From assembly GCA_013398055.1 (NCBI GenBank), contig VZRS01007507.1, forward strand, positions 496,001-560,000: DNA of 64,000 bases. The letters are read 5' to 3'. This DNA is from Ifrita kowaldi (Eukaryota > Chordata > Aves > Passeriformes > Cinclosomatidae). Positions 35,841 to 49,089 of the stretch are shown here, one piece after another. Made by a program: the position numbers and the translations under genes. The first letter of the stretch is position 1; each line of letters begins with the position of its first letter. The notes under the pieces are model-generated. The model was not told the origin of the DNA and did not search any database. It saw nothing but the letters and a program-made list of their open reading frames with translations.

Positions 35841-38800
35841 GACATCACTTTTATATCTTCTGTTGCATCTGGAAGACTGTTTCACAAGCTCAGTTTACTT
35901 CTTGTTTAGAGCTTTTTTTTTTTCTAATTTTCTATCCTAAAACTATTTATTATGAGCCTATAATTAGTAGTGACAAATTGTTCTCTCACTTTGGCAGAAT
36001 TTTCTTTTCATAACAATGCAATGATGTATTTGTAATCAACCATCATATCAATTCTCAGTTCTGCTTGGATGGATTAAATAAGCCAAGCCACCCATATGTG
36101 ATAGGGTCTCCAAATTCAGGGTCATCCTGGCCGTTTTTCAGTTTATGTCTCAAGTGTGAGTGATTGGAGTGAGATGCATTACCCCAGAGAAGACAGCAGA
36201 AATGCTTCACACAAGAACATTGATATTTTCCTCTCTCTGCTTGTAATCCTGTAGTTAAAACATCTGAAGGTCTTTGCCTTTTTCAGAACTGCCATTCATT
36301 ATCAGTCTGAGTTATCTTGTTATTTGGTACATCTGGATCCTCTTGCCTCCAAACCATGAGATTCCAGCTTAAACACCAGTCTGTGTTGTAGGAGCCCAAG
36401 GACAAAATCGTCTGTTGTGTACCTGTTGTGTCCTCTGCTCCCTTATACTGACATGAAATGGGACAATGATGAAAGTGAGGAGCACAGACAGCAAATTCCC
36501 AAAGAGTTCAGGAAAGTGACACAACACCCTAGGGAAGACTGAGCTATAATTTTGAACTGTGCTTTGTAAAAAATATCAAGATAGTTTAAACAGAATGTTT
36601 CTGATCTCAGGGAAGTCAGTAACTGTCTGGAGACCACCTGTGGGCCACTGCTGCAGGCTGTGGAGACACATTGGTTCCTGTACAAGTGACATTTCACATT
36701 AGTCACTGCATGAATAAGCACTGACTAACAAGCACATCTTCCTGAGCTTTGCAAGCCTACTTGTTTTCCTTTCTCTTTTATTTTTCATAAATGTAGTTTC
36801 ATAACTGGCAGCTTAGTAATTTCAAAAAACATCCTAATGGTTCCTAGCGAAACTCTGTGTACAGGATTGCTGCTGCTCTTTCACAGCAGTACAGAAGCAG
36901 GGACTTGTGAGTAATGACAACACAGCACACAACTTTGATCTTAGTACAGATTGCTTTCTGTGAACACGTAAGAAATACTTTAGATAAACTCATATTAAAT
37001 TATCCTTTTTTTTTTATCTGTACCAAAAGACCTTTGAAATTTGGGCTTGCAACTGTTTGCCAGAATTCAACAGCAATACTCTGCCTGTTAGTAACATCAG
37101 TACAGAGTTCCGTATTTGAAGATTACAAGCAACAAAGCAAAGCACACTTTAGATAAGCTTGTTCATCCATTGTGCTCTTTTTATCTGCTTTTACCTGAGG
37201 AATTCCAGCTCAGACAACACAGGTACAGACCCCTTTTTTAATACTGAAGTGGAAATTCTGACATGAAAAGTTTCCTTAAATGACAAGATTGAGGCTCTAG
37301 TCTCTTAAGGGAAAAGAAGACATACTTTCTACACCAAGGTCTTGGCAGGAAAAATTTATTACACTAATGATGGAACTAATAACACCTGAGTTCTAAAACC
37401 TTGTGTATTCTTTCTATACTCTTCTCACTGTATTTTGTCAGCATTTTCCTATTCTGTATCCATAACACTTTGCACCAGAAATGCCCCAGTAACTCTCACT
37501 TAATAGTTAACCATCACTCACAGCAAGTCTCCTTCACACTACCTGAGGAAGCTGCGTTCGGTATGGAGCTGTGTCGATGCTGTTTGGTTTTGGCAGGCCA
37601 ACAGAAGACTGTTGAGTTTATACTGGGGCCTTTCCTTGAGGGACACTAATTTTGGTTGCTTTTCAAGTTGTGCACAGACACTGTGTAGGTGTGACAGTTA
37701 CCAGTGCTGTGGTTTGCCAGTGAAGAAAGAACCTTGAGAGAGGAGGAGAGAGTCTTGAAAAGAAAGGGGAAAGAAAGACAGGTTTCCTGTGGGTTCTCGG
37801 TGTTCATGTGAGTGCTCTGTGTATCTGCCATGTGTGTCTGGGCATGAATGTAAGTAAATGTGTCATACATGTGTGCTCTGTGTGCATGCACCTACTAGGA
37901 ACACATCTCAGCCTCACTGCTGGTTGGACATGGAGACATGGATGGTGCAGCCTCCCCTCCTGGGCTGTTAGATCCAGCATGGTATATACTGTCTTCTAAC
38001 AGTGATCTTTAGCCTACAGATGGTATTGCTTTCAAATGACAGAGCTGGTCTGTACCCAGTGAAATATATTGCATACAGGATATGTTGGAGCACTGCCTCA
38101 GCACTCTGAAAGACTTCCAAGCGTAACAACCTTTATTTAATAGATGTTCAATTTCCTAAGTGAAGGAAAACAGTAGGGTTTTTACGATTTCTCAAAGAAA
38201 GATGAGCCATTGTAAAAGGAGCGTTTATAAAAGGTATATTCTGACTGTGAAGGCATAATTTTTTAAGGAGAATTATTGAAAAGGACCAAAACAAAACACC
38301 TCTACATGCTGTGTAAGAGCATTATTTGGTCTTTGATGTAGACAGACACCATCTGATAAGCCTCCCACCTATCAGAAAGCCTGACTTCTCTGGGGGAGTG
38401 GGCAGAGGCAATGCTGACAGGCAAGCAAGCATCAGGGAGAAGCAACTCTCACTTCTGACATGGGTTTCACCTTACTTCCAGAGCCTTTCTACCAGAGATA
38501 CAGAGTTCTTTTAATATTTAAGAACTGTTTCCCTCACAGATCTGTGAGATTAATGTCAAGTGTCAGTTGATGTGGAAATGAGTCCAGGATCATCTGAAAC
38601 TGTGCCATAGTCTAAAAATAAAAGGAGAAAGGAGGTTTTTTTCCTTTTTTTTTTCCCCCCTTCAGAAAGCAGTCATGCAATATTAACTTTAGCCCAGCAG
38701 AACAGTCTGCCTGTGAGCAAGGGGACTTAGAAATGCAGATGATGCAAGAACATGAAGTGTGTCTGAACCAGGCAGGTGCCAAGAACACAGAACTGAGTGA

Positions 38801-40325
38801 CCAGCTTGGGAAGCAGCAGCTGTGCCACGAGGTCAGCGTAAATTTGAGGGAACATGTTTTGCCTCAGTGTGCTGGGCTAGGGCTTTTCTGCAGGAGCCGT
38901 GGCTTCTGCCGACACTCCTGAGTAGGAGTGTAATTATCTTGCTGATGTACTCCTGGCAGCAAAGCACAGCAGGCTGAAAATACAGGATTTCTTCCCTGTG
39001 TTAAAGTCAGGTCAGTCGTGTTCCCTGCAGTCATCCTGCAGCATTGCAGGGGCTGATGTGTTCCACTCTCAGGAACCACACCGGGAAGCTCAGCCTTTTG
39101 GCTTGCACGGAAGGTGAAATCTTTGGCCTCTCTGAAGGAAGCAGAAGAAAGCTCTCAATGGTTCTTGTTTGGGGGTGAGGGAATATGAGTATTTGTTTAA
39201 CAGTGTTACCATGACATTTTGCTCTCGCAAACCGAATCACTTCAGCAAATTAGATAGAGTATACCAAAACAAATCCTGCTGGTTAAGCTGATCATTCCTG
39301 TAAAGAAAGAAGTCCCCATGATGACTGCTCTTGCACCTTTCTGGAAATAGGGAGTGTGACTGGAGTGGAGATGTTTATTAGATCCCGTCCCTTAGCTGCA
39401 GAAATGAGTGAAGAAGACTGCCAGTACTTCAGGTCTGGCAAAGTTAATGTAGTGCATCCTTATATGGGTCAACATCACAGACTTGCATCACTGAACCAAA
39501 AGGAAAAAAATCCTTTTTAGGAAATATTTAATGTTACACAAAAAGGTACACTATGGCATAAGGATTATTTTGAGAATAAAAATAAACATCATGAAACTAA
39601 AGATATAGTTTGAGATGCTGCCAAAATACTGTTCTGCTAGTGCTGCCTGTAGATCAAGGAGCATTAATAAATTAGTAAAAGAAGGAGTTCTTCTGAAAAA
39701 CCAGAAAGAGCATAATGAGATTGTCACAGTTTTAGGGAAAACTATCCAGAAGCAAAATGGAGAAATCCACTGTCAAAGCTGAAGAATGCCTGCTTTATGT
39801 CTCAATACAATGTATTTGAAAATGGAGATGTCTGGCAGATTATGCCTGTTAAGCAGATGATAAATAACTTGGAATTTTTCTTACAAGTGGTGCAGTGGTC
39901 CCTGAGAACAATAGCTTCTGGTGACATCTGATTTATGAAAAACCTAATCCTTGAAAACACAGCTAAAAACTGCAGATGGCAGCCCTGAACCTCTGAAACC
40001 ACTCATGGAGATTTAACTGAGCACTCTAATGATTTTGACTATCTATCTGTGTCATCTCTGTGAGGAGAAACTCTAATCAGCAGCTTTAGATACTGCACAC
40101 ATTGATAGTGAGAGGCTCAGACAGATGGAGACAGAGACAAAGGTGAAAAAAGGAGTTGTGTTCTTCCTGATTCACAGAGAGAGGGATAAAGGCACAGGGG
40201 AACTAAGGACTTGTGGCACTCTATTCTTGTACTAGCTTAAGCGTGTGCCAGGCTATCCAGAAATTAAGGCAGATGCACTAGAAAAGACCTGGATCTCAGA
40301 GCAGCTCATGAGTTTGAAAGTTGCT
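35841..40325. other. Intergenic, no gene recognised
   Basis: Only short chance frames. It includes a TG-rich low-complexity stretch near 37795-37890 and a pyrimidine tract (T/C runs) at 38635-38663. No exon or RNA gene was identified. Confidence 0.45.
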
Positions 40326-40525
40326 CTCAGCCTCCCCCTCCCCCCTTGAAGCCATCTCTTCTTCAAGCTAAACAAGCCCAGCTCCCTCGGCCCTTAGGGC
40401 AGGTGCTCCAGCTTCAGATGTCCTTGGGGATTGTCCTTTGGGATGCCTCATCTATCTTTCTGGTAGTAGGTGACCCAAAATTGGACACAGTAAAATCTTT
40501 TTCAGACTCCTTGGATTCAGAAAAT
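40326..40525 (-). mobile_element. CR1 LINE fragment, antisense on plus strand
   Basis: The plus strand reads 'ttcaagctaaacaagcccag', 'ctccctcggcc', 'caggtgctccagc', 'tgacccaaaattggacacag', matching the reverse complement of the CR1 ORF2 3' portion in order. The element is on the minus strand, diverged and truncated at both ends. The open frame covering it on the plus strand is not a gene. Confidence 0.8.
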
Positions 40526-41510
40526 GCACTACTCAGTTAAAAAAAATGCTTCTTCTGAAGCATTCTTGGTGGGTAAGGACTGCAGCATGAAACGGTGAAC
40601 TTCAATATTTGCAGGGTACAAAAATCTAGTTAATCAAATCTTACAGTTAATTGCTTTTAAAAATCATTAAGTACCTCAAGAGAGTTCTATGGTTGGTAAG
40701 ACCAGAGTTTCTAAATATATAAATTCTCTGTTTTGGAGTAACTTACAACCTCTGATTCTTGAGGATTCAATGCAAATATTTCCTGGAGATAGTCATTCTC
40801 TAATCATCTACAGCATCATTTTTTTCTGCCTTCTTAGAAAAACATTATTGGAAAGGTACTAGGCTAATTGGAAACTCATTAATTTAATTTTTCCTCTCTT
40901 TAACATTCATCCACCTGCCAGCTGTGTAGGCTTGTTTTTTATTTTTAACTCATCAGTGCTTTTCATGATGTAACCGTAATACACTATTTCCAATTGCCCT
41001 GGCTGCATCAGGGTCAGTATGAGTGAAAAGAGGGGAATTTCCTTTGCACCGTGGTGAAGAACCATAGAGGTTTAACCCTGCACATGAACAAAATGCTGCT
41101 ATGACTGAAGGAAGTCCTTCATCACTCTCAGAGAAAAAATGCAAGGCATGCTGAGTGTGAAGGAGATGCTGCCCTGTGGCTCTCCAACAGCAGCACACGT
41201 GGAACTGGAGCAACAGGAGGCCCTTCCAGCCTTCCTGCCAGCGATGTGAACAGGCAGAGATATCTACCCACATGCACCGTGAATATATTTACTGACAGAA
41301 TGCAAGGGCAGAATTGCAGCATGACATCCCTTCTGCCTGTTGGGGAATTGCTCAAGGAATTGAGCCTCCCTCTCTGACCAACCCTCTCTCTTCAGGCATC
41401 ACTCTGCATCTGAAACAATATCACTAAAAACAGGCTGAAGGAAAGGGCAAAAGTATTTACAGCAACAAGAACAAAAGGTTTATATTCCTAAGTGTTGCAA
41501 GTGCCAGACC
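40526..41510. other. Intergenic, nothing definite
   Basis: No gene or clear repeat. A minus-strand open frame of 106 codons (40953-41273) has no recognisable similarity. Confidence 0.4.
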
Positions 41511-41514
41511 TCTG

Positions 41515-41640
41515 CCAGCAAGGCGCTAAGGCAGCCCTGCTGCGGGAGCCGGCGCTGGTGCCCAGGAGGTGCAGTGCCAATGACACCTAGTGTCAGCAGC
41601 TCGGATAGAGGCTTCAAACCAGGAGCTGCTCTGCTCGGCT
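41515..41640. promoter_or_regulatory. Small CpG cluster, possible orphan promoter
   Basis: A run of CpGs (AAGGCGC, TGCGGG, CCGGCGC, CTCGG, CTCGGC) in about 120 bp, surrounded by CpG-poor DNA. It lies just upstream of a 175-codon plus-strand open frame. Too small for a formal CpG island. Promoter activity is only a hypothesis. Confidence 0.3.
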
Positions 41641-41693
41641 TTCTTCATGAAGGCTTTTGTATTTAGTATTGTTTCTAGATAGTATCACACTTC

Positions 41694-42221
41694 ATGCCGC
41701 TGCCCCCCTCCATCACCTCCCCCCTCCTCCCTGTCATAATCTTTTTAAAACTAATTTTTCTGTTGGATGTTGGATTTGTGGGTGCATCCTCCATAGTCCA
41801 TGGCAAGGGTCTTAACTTGTGCCTCAGTTCTATTGCATTAATCACCTGCCTGGGAGTGCTTGGTACAGAGATGGGACACCCAGAACATCTGCAGCTGAAG
41901 TTACAAGGAAGAGAGTCAGCCATGTTCAATAAGCATCTTGTTGATGACATACAATTTCTTTTACTTGGTTATAGAAATTATGACCAGCTGACAATCTTGC
42001 TGGTCTCTGCCACCTATTTTACTGTTGTTTTTATCCATTCAATCTGTCTCAAGCTAGGGAGAAAAAACTCATGTTTCCAAACATTTGGAGTGTCAGTGTT
42101 GACCACATCCAGGATGAGGAGAAAGAGCTTTGTCTTTAGAATTGGAGAAAGGGATTATCCAGCAGCAGAACTACCACACAAGACAAGAGAGTGCTGGGAA
42201 CGTATAGCCTCTGTAACCTGA
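41694..42221 (+). CDS. Unrecognised 175-codon open frame, possible orphan gene or lncRNA exon
   Basis: The longest uninterrupted ATG-to-stop frame of the window (175 codons, stop TGA). I do not recognise the protein. Hydrophobic stretches lie at about residues 11-30, 41-58 and 99-119, and the segment at 139-149 is basic (SRMRRKSFVFR). An AATAAA at 42247-42252 follows the stop by 26 bp, with a TGTGTG motif 10 bp beyond, and a CpG cluster lies upstream. Against a real gene: the ATG context is poor (T at -3), T-rich DNA readily encodes hydrophobic runs, and there is no homology I can name. It may be a non-coding transcript's last exon or pure chance. Confidence 0.2.
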   Translation: MPLPPSITSPLLPVIIFLKLIFLLDVGFVGASSIVHGKGLNLCLSSIALITCLGVLGTEMGHPEHLQLKLQGRESAMFNKHLVDDIQFLLLGYRNYDQLTILLVSATYFTVVFIHSICLKLGRKNSCFQTFGVSVLTTSRMRRKSFVFRIGERDYPAAELPHKTRECWERIASVT

Positions 42222-42246
42222 TGTATCTACCTTAAAATGTCTAAGC

Positions 42247-42252
42247 AATAAA
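42247..42252 (+). promoter_or_regulatory. AATAAA with downstream GT-rich element
   Basis: Canonical poly(A) hexamer 26 bp after the stop of the 175-codon frame, followed by CCTGTGTGCTC. The arrangement fits a functional signal, but AATAAA is common by chance in AT-rich DNA. Confidence 0.3.
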
Positions 42253-42269
42253 GTATTTTTCCTGTGTGC

Positions 42270-45200
42270 TCAGCAGAAACCTAATGTTTTCTGTGGGATT
42301 CTATGATTATCTTGCATGCCAAGGGAAGAAATGTCTCTGGCACAAGAGACAAGATATTTCTGCTTGAAGTATCATAACTTTCTTTCCTCCAGTCCTGGAG
42401 GTCGGGAGAGAGTTCAGACAGATCCAGTAACATAAAAGTATATGGATTTCTTGGGAGTTTTACTTTTTAGGGATTATGCCTAAAAATAGTAAAAATGAGA
42501 ACTTTAATTTAAAGAAGTGAAAAAAGCAGTTAGACAACATATTATACTTCTGCTTATATCTGCTTGACACAAATGTAAAGGAAGTATAAGCTTGGATAAC
42601 AGTTTGAGTCAAGTTATCTGTGACTCTTTGCCAGAGGCCCTAATTTCCAGTGGTCATCCCTAACAGTGACCTTGAAGGCTTTCACAATGATCAGGATTTC
42701 AGAAATCACTGTCATCTGTGCTTTGGACCAGGTTAAGTCAGTGAAGACATGGAAGGAATTGGTCAGTCATTTATAAATATTCCTAGACAACGGAGACAGT
42801 CCAGCTGTGGGGATCTCTCTCTAAAACAAGTTGAAGTCTGACTCAGCCTCTTGATGAGGATATATTTTAGTCTCATTAATAGAGTACCACTGTGATACAC
42901 AGATAATGAGATCCGGTAAAAAATGTGAACTGTATGAATGTGAAATGTAAATAGTTTAGAAGCATAAAGAGCAATGGCAAAGACATACAGTTTTCCAGTG
43001 TGCATGGATTTTTCTTCATGTATGATCAGAGTGATCACTGCCACCTCATAAAATTTTCTGCTCAAAATCACAATTTTTTCAAATGTTGTGTCCAAATTGT
43101 GTTCAAATGTGCCACAAGAAAACAGGAAAAATATCAACCAGTTATGGTCTCAAGTCTTCTCTTGTATGCAAATATGACACAATGAAGCAGTGAGCTCAGT
43201 GAACTAGGAAAGACACATAAATCCAGTTTAAAATGTTCTTGAAGTCTGAAGGACTCTGTGGCTCAGATTTCAGAGGATAGTATCATTAATCAGTGCCTGT
43301 CTGCAGGGAGAGTCCTTTTTCAGAACTACAAGACTCAGAATTTATTCTTCCCCACTGCAATCACTGCTAAAAGGTAGAGGCAACTGCATATAAAATATTT
43401 ATAGTCTTTGTCTGTATCCCTTTTTACTGAGACATGGAGACATTCCAGTAGATTTGATTTCTTTAAACTGATGCTCATTTACTTGCCAATCTCATCCCTG
43501 CTTATGTTGTCTCCTGGGATCCTAGGCTGAGTTTTAGGATTTTCTGCCCTTCTTACCAAGCAAAACTGGTGAGTTCATATGTCTGTGACACTGTTCCCAG
43601 GGGTGTTCCTGGTATCCCCAGGAGTGTACACCTGGCTTCCAGGAGGCAAGAATCAGCAGAGATGTCCTCTGAAACAATTTCTCAATAACTGCTGTTAACT
43701 GTTCCTCCTTACAGAACAGACAAGCAATACAGAAAAATTTTACTGTGTTTATAAGTAGTTGGCCTTCTCTACTAAGCTGATTGCATTTTAGAATTTCTGT
43801 TATTAGAATGACATTCTATTCTGTCATTGGTTAGTGGGCTTTTTGCACCCCTTGTGGAAATGGCAGCTCCACGTTTGCTTGAAGGGCTTTTTGTTGCCGC
43901 TGCGAATCTAAATGCAAAGTGTGAGGCTGCCTGCCCCATGCTGGGTAGGGACACTGCCTGGTAGCTGGTGTTCCACTTTTCCTAGCAGGACAGAAAAGAC
44001 ATGGGTATTCTTCTGACACTGTTCTCCTTGTCTGGCATTACCCTCACTTTCAACCCATCTCTCTTTCTGGTACAGGAATTAAAATCTGCTATACGGTTTA
44101 CGTAAATTGCTGACGTAAACTTTTCAATTCCTAATGCAATCAGAAGGTGGTGAGAAATCTTGTATTGGGTGCTGTTTGCAGGTAGGTATGAGACAATGCT
44201 GTGGCTGTTGCTGCTAGCCATTAAACTCTGGGTGGTTGATACTTGGAGAGTTGAAAGGGAGAAGCGTTTGTTTAGCCGTTGTCCATAATGAAGAGAATAA
44301 TAACAGCTATGTCAAATGTGTTTCCCTATGTAATAATGCTTGTTAATTCTAAATTAATTCAGGTTTCCAAGTTATCTTGAAAAAAAAAGGACAGTGGTAT
44401 TTTTAAAGCTTTATTGAAAGGACATATATTAGGATTATATTGACTAATGCCTAGTTATATGCTACATGTATTAAAAGCACCCCTCCATAATGCAGATTAA
44501 GACATGGAAATTTTGCTAATCGTATTTCTCTGAATGAGGAACAAGTTTGCTTAATTATCTTTCCAAGTATTTGATTCTGTTAATTTATCAATTTTTTACA
44601 AATTATTTCTACCTTTTTACTTATTAGCTAATAAAGCCTGCCTTATTGGAATATCCTATAATACAATTTCCTACTATATGCATTCAAATTTTCAAAACAG
44701 GTTCATGAACTTTCTTGTAACTCACACTTTCTTAGAATTTAATATAAAAGATGTGGAACAGGTAACTTGTTTTCCTATACAACTGTTGACTGACTGGTCC
44801 ATTTTCAATTATAAGGAAAATAAAAGACTCGCATTAGGAAACAAAATCCATCTTGCTCGTGTTAGACAGCCTAGGTGAAAATAAACCAGGAAAAGTGGGA
44901 GCTGGATCACAGCAAAATTACTAACATTATTCTTGGTATATTTTTTTGAAAAAAACTTTGTGTTCCTTAGACTGAAATTCGATGAATACAAATTCTTTGA
45001 AATGCAGGTCAAAAAAGTCTTGCGATAAAAATATTCATGTTAATTTTGCAAAACCAATAACTGTAAGAGAAGAAACTGGTAGATCAAACATGCTGAAGCT
45101 GTAAGGAGTGACAAGACTTTAAAGACTCAAAAAGCTTGGGTACAGGAGTCTAACACAGAGCAAGCACTATTTTCCTGGTCAGCAGTGAAGACCTTGCAGA

Positions 45201-45440
45201 CACTTGCATGCTTTAAATATAAACTGAAGAAACTTTTTTACACTCTAGAAAAGGATGCTTGCCAGAGGTGATAAAAAACTGAAGGTACCTGGGAAGAATC
45301 CAGGCAGTCCACAGTGCTGGTCCACAGTGTGGGCCAAAGAGAGAAAATGTTCTGAAGGAAAGAGAGGAGTTTGTGGTATGGAGCTCAACTCACTACTTCA
45401 CGTGTTAATCCTGCAGAATTTCTCAAATTATTCCAGTTAT
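42270..45440. other. Intergenic, no gene recognised
   Basis: AT-rich. The largest frame is 124 codons on the minus strand (42763-43137), without recognisable similarity. No RNA gene or definite transposon was seen. Confidence 0.45.
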
Positions 45441-45449
45441 TAGTTTTTC

Positions 45450-46330
45450 ACTAGGAAATCATGAATCCACTCCTGTCCTTGTGCTGTGTGTCCAATGCTG
45501 TGCTGCTGAACGTCCCTGGCATGGCAGTGAATGACTCCCTGGCAGCTCAGGTGTAACACAGTAGTGACACCAAGCTCCTTATTTCTTGCCCTTAATCCTC
45601 TCACTGCTGCCTTTATCTGTCGCTGTTGACAACAGCTCCATCCTGTCACTCAGACTCTAACCAGAGGAAGCTCCTCCTTCCTCTACATCCTGACTTGGCT
45701 GTGAAAGCCTTTCTGCTCCTTCCCTCCTCTCAGTTAAACAAAATTTAACCATACCCACAGTCTTTCAGGCATCTTTCCTCCCTTGATATAACTTCTTTCC
45801 TTGCAGTCTCACTGGGAACTGTCTCTCTTCACTCCCCATCGCTCAAAACACAACACCCTCCAACACCTGCCACTGTTTCTCCTTTTTCCTTGTTTCCTCA
45901 ATCACGTTAAATGTCTCATCTCTGTCCTGAAGTCTTTGTAGCTCCATCTTGATCAGCAGTCTGATCTTCTCTCTTACGTTGCTCCCCTTGCTCCAATAAT
46001 GGCTCCAGTCTTTTCTCCAGATTGTTTTCTTCCTTTATTCCTCTCTGCAGGACTTCTTCCACATTGTATTTTTAAAGCCAGACCTGCCATCTGAGGTTCA
46101 AAGCTTTCATAAAGAGTTTTATACTTTGATAACGTATTTCTGGGAAGCTGTCAGACACTGTATAAACTTCACACACTATCAGTTCTTTAACAAGGAGCTG
46201 GTATAAAGGCTTGAATCTCTGACTGGCATCTCCCTGTCTTAACCTATGTCCGTCTGTAGGACTGCAAGCTTTTCAGGGCTGGCTCTGACTCTGGTCTCTT
46301 TTACGAGCCTAACTTCCAGGCTTCACAAGT
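45450..46330 (+). mobile_element. Possible ancient LINE (L2/L3-like) remnant
   Basis: A long CT-rich stretch full of CTCC/TTCC words is followed by 'gtaggactgcaagcttttca' and 'gggctggctctgactctgg', similar to the 'gactgtaagctcctcgaggg' 3' tail of amniote L2-type LINEs. The order is right, but divergence is high and no coding frame survives. Could also be unrelated pyrimidine-rich DNA. Confidence 0.3.
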
Positions 46331-48900
46331 TACCTTGTGAGAAATCTGGATACATATTGCTATAGTTTTTAAGATACATTTTTTTTATTACAATGTATAC
46401 ATAAGCAACCCATTTTATATTTAGGGTGACATATCTTGATCTGTTGAAACGGTAATTGGGAATGCAAGTGCAGATGTTAAGAACAAATTGCAGAATAAAT
46501 ATCCTACTGCACAGTTGTTGCTTTGATAATATTTTTTAATTCAAAAGTTTGATTTTTTTCTTCTATAAGTGTTCCAGAAAAGGAGCTGAGAGATCTCTCT
46601 CTCCCCTGTATTTAAAATACCTCTAAGTTTGTGTGAAGTCCTTTGGTGTGTCTTGTCCATTGATTCCATTGTATCTGAATCTCATAGCTGATGACACGGA
46701 TTTATTAAGGAAGACGATGCTCCTCACTTGCGGCATGAATGATGTAATTTTGTTTCATTAAAATATTATCTTTCATCACTTTTCCTATCAGCTGAATGTG
46801 AGACCATGGTGGAGCCTGGTGACAACTGAAGTACAATGTCCAGTTGTGTTCTGCAGTCTAGGAAAGCATAAGTGTTCTCCCCATCTGTTCTCACTTGTGT
46901 TGTAGTGGTTTGCCTGCCACATAATAATAAAATGCTGACAATCCCCAGCAAAACACAGACTGAATGTTTGTTCCTGTTCTTATCATGCTCAAACAGGGTT
47001 GCACGTAGTTCTTACTGCACCATCACAAACGGAAATAAAACACTGATTTAGTCGCAGTATTCCCATGTCACCATGCTTGTACTTGTTATGTGCCTCATAA
47101 ATCAGCACTTAATGAAAATTAAACTGGATGAAAACTATTTTATTTATATGTTTTGTTTAGAAAAAAAATAGACATTTTATCAACCGACATGAAAGTCAAC
47201 ATTGTGCACAGCTATGGATGCAGAAGAGCCCGAATCCAATATATATGTACATATAATAAATTGATTGTAAATAAAGAGGTTTATAATATTACTGTTATGT
47301 CTATTAAAGAAGTAAATAAAGAATAAAATGTTTTCTTCACTAGTTGCTGTGACTTAATTATAAAATCCTGGCTTTCCCAGCCTGGTGAGTGGCATTCCCA
47401 GAGCAGTATGTGCTGTTTGCTAGACCTTAGTAAGTAATTGTGAACAATAAATCTGACTTTACAGTGTGTAAAATAAGGAGCTCACTCTCAGTTAAGAGTG
47501 TGCAGGTTCAATTCTAAACAACTGTGTGAATTGGGATATATTTAATATATTCCCCTTTCTCCATTCCAGAATTGTTTCTTAAACTTTTTTTTTCTCATTA
47601 TAAAAATGCAGAAAACATAAGGTACTCAGTGTATGCTGTTACTGCTGTGAAAAATCAAACCATCTGTAAACACAGAGTTAAATTCTGTATGAGAGAATAT
47701 GTATGTATTGTGCTTATCATACCAGCCCAGTGTGTCATTAGGCTGGCCTGGTCAGACAGGGTGTTCCGTGTGGGATTATAGCATGGGCTTGTGAGCAAAA
47801 GTGGGACAGAGGGACAGAAGGACAGGGCTCTGTAATCAATGCATTTATTATGTAAACAAGCGTCTCTTCTTGATCCAGACGGATTTTCCATATGGACAGG
47901 TGGTGGTGTGGCCTTCCTTTTGGGCAGATGGGGTTATCAGGCTGATCTGGTTTTAAAAAATATGAGAATTAGGTTTGTAATCATGTTCTTTTATTTGTCT
48001 GGGTTTGGGTCTCTGTTCTTAGAGGAGTGTGCATACAGTGACTGATGAGCGCCAGGCTCGCTCCACACCAGTGCCAGCCAATTCCCACCGCTGCACGTGA
48101 GCTCTTATTGCAGGGCCAGGCACAGGTGAGACACCCGAAACACAACACTGCTCTGATGGGTCAGACATGGAGTCAGTTTGGCTTAAAGAAGAGTGTTCAA
48201 AAGCCAGGTCCTGTAGGTAGACTACACTCTTTGACACACTGTTTGCTCACTGTTCGTTTTAGACCAAGCCAGCTTTTTTACCCTGAAGATATTTTGCTGC
48301 TAATGGTGATGTACAGTCTCATACAGTAATGGCACCACGTAATTCAAGTCATGGCTTCTTTCATCCAAGATTAATTCTCCTCGAGGTGCACATCAGATTT
48401 CTCCATCCTTCCACATGTGTTTGGGGTGAAGTGACACACTCTCAAAGGTGAAAACCATTCCAGGTACCCGCCCATATTCTCCCATGCACCTTGCTGCCCA
48501 TGACCATACTGCTTCAGGACATGTTCCTGTGTGAAATTCCTAAATAGGAGTATCTTGGGAAAAGCCAGAACAGGTTCTTGAGACACACCAGTATGTGCAT
48601 TCTGATTACCCAAGGATGCTGGAGGGACTGAGGAGCCATTGTAACATGGCAGAAAGCATCTCACCACTGGAGAAGGGGAAGATGCCATTCTTCATCTTGA
48701 CCACAAATTAGCTCTCAAATTAAAAAAGGGAAAAGGTGTAGCTGTTAATTGTTTTTGTGAGATGGTGCCCAAGGTATGGGGGTGACTGCGATGCTGGGCC
48801 CAAATACCAGATTACTCTCAAAGCCAGTGAACAAATGATACACAGCATAGCAAACTGCAAAAGCCAAAACCAGCCTTTCACACACTCTCAAATTTGATGT
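46331..48900. other. Intergenic, no gene recognised
   Basis: AT-rich sequence with a short GGACAGA-type triplication near 47797-47826. Several AATAAA hexamers occur between 47250 and 47325. No exon or RNA gene was identified. Confidence 0.45.
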
Positions 48901-49089
48901 ACAGCTAGTCATGGAGTGTGGCATGGAGCAGGTAAGGGAACAAACAAGTCAGCGGCAGGAACAAGTAAGTCAATATTGCAACCAGGAACTGCTACAGATA
49001 CAGAACTATGTTCCTCTACCATGCTCTGATCGAATCTGTTATTATTCTGAACAAAGTGCCCTGTGTTGGGTGCCAAGAAGGACTATGAT

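Noticed and set aside
42288..42306. 'gggattctatgattat' as a CR1 terminus
   Set aside because: The upstream sequence has none of the CR1 3' UTR blocks, so a chance match is more likely.
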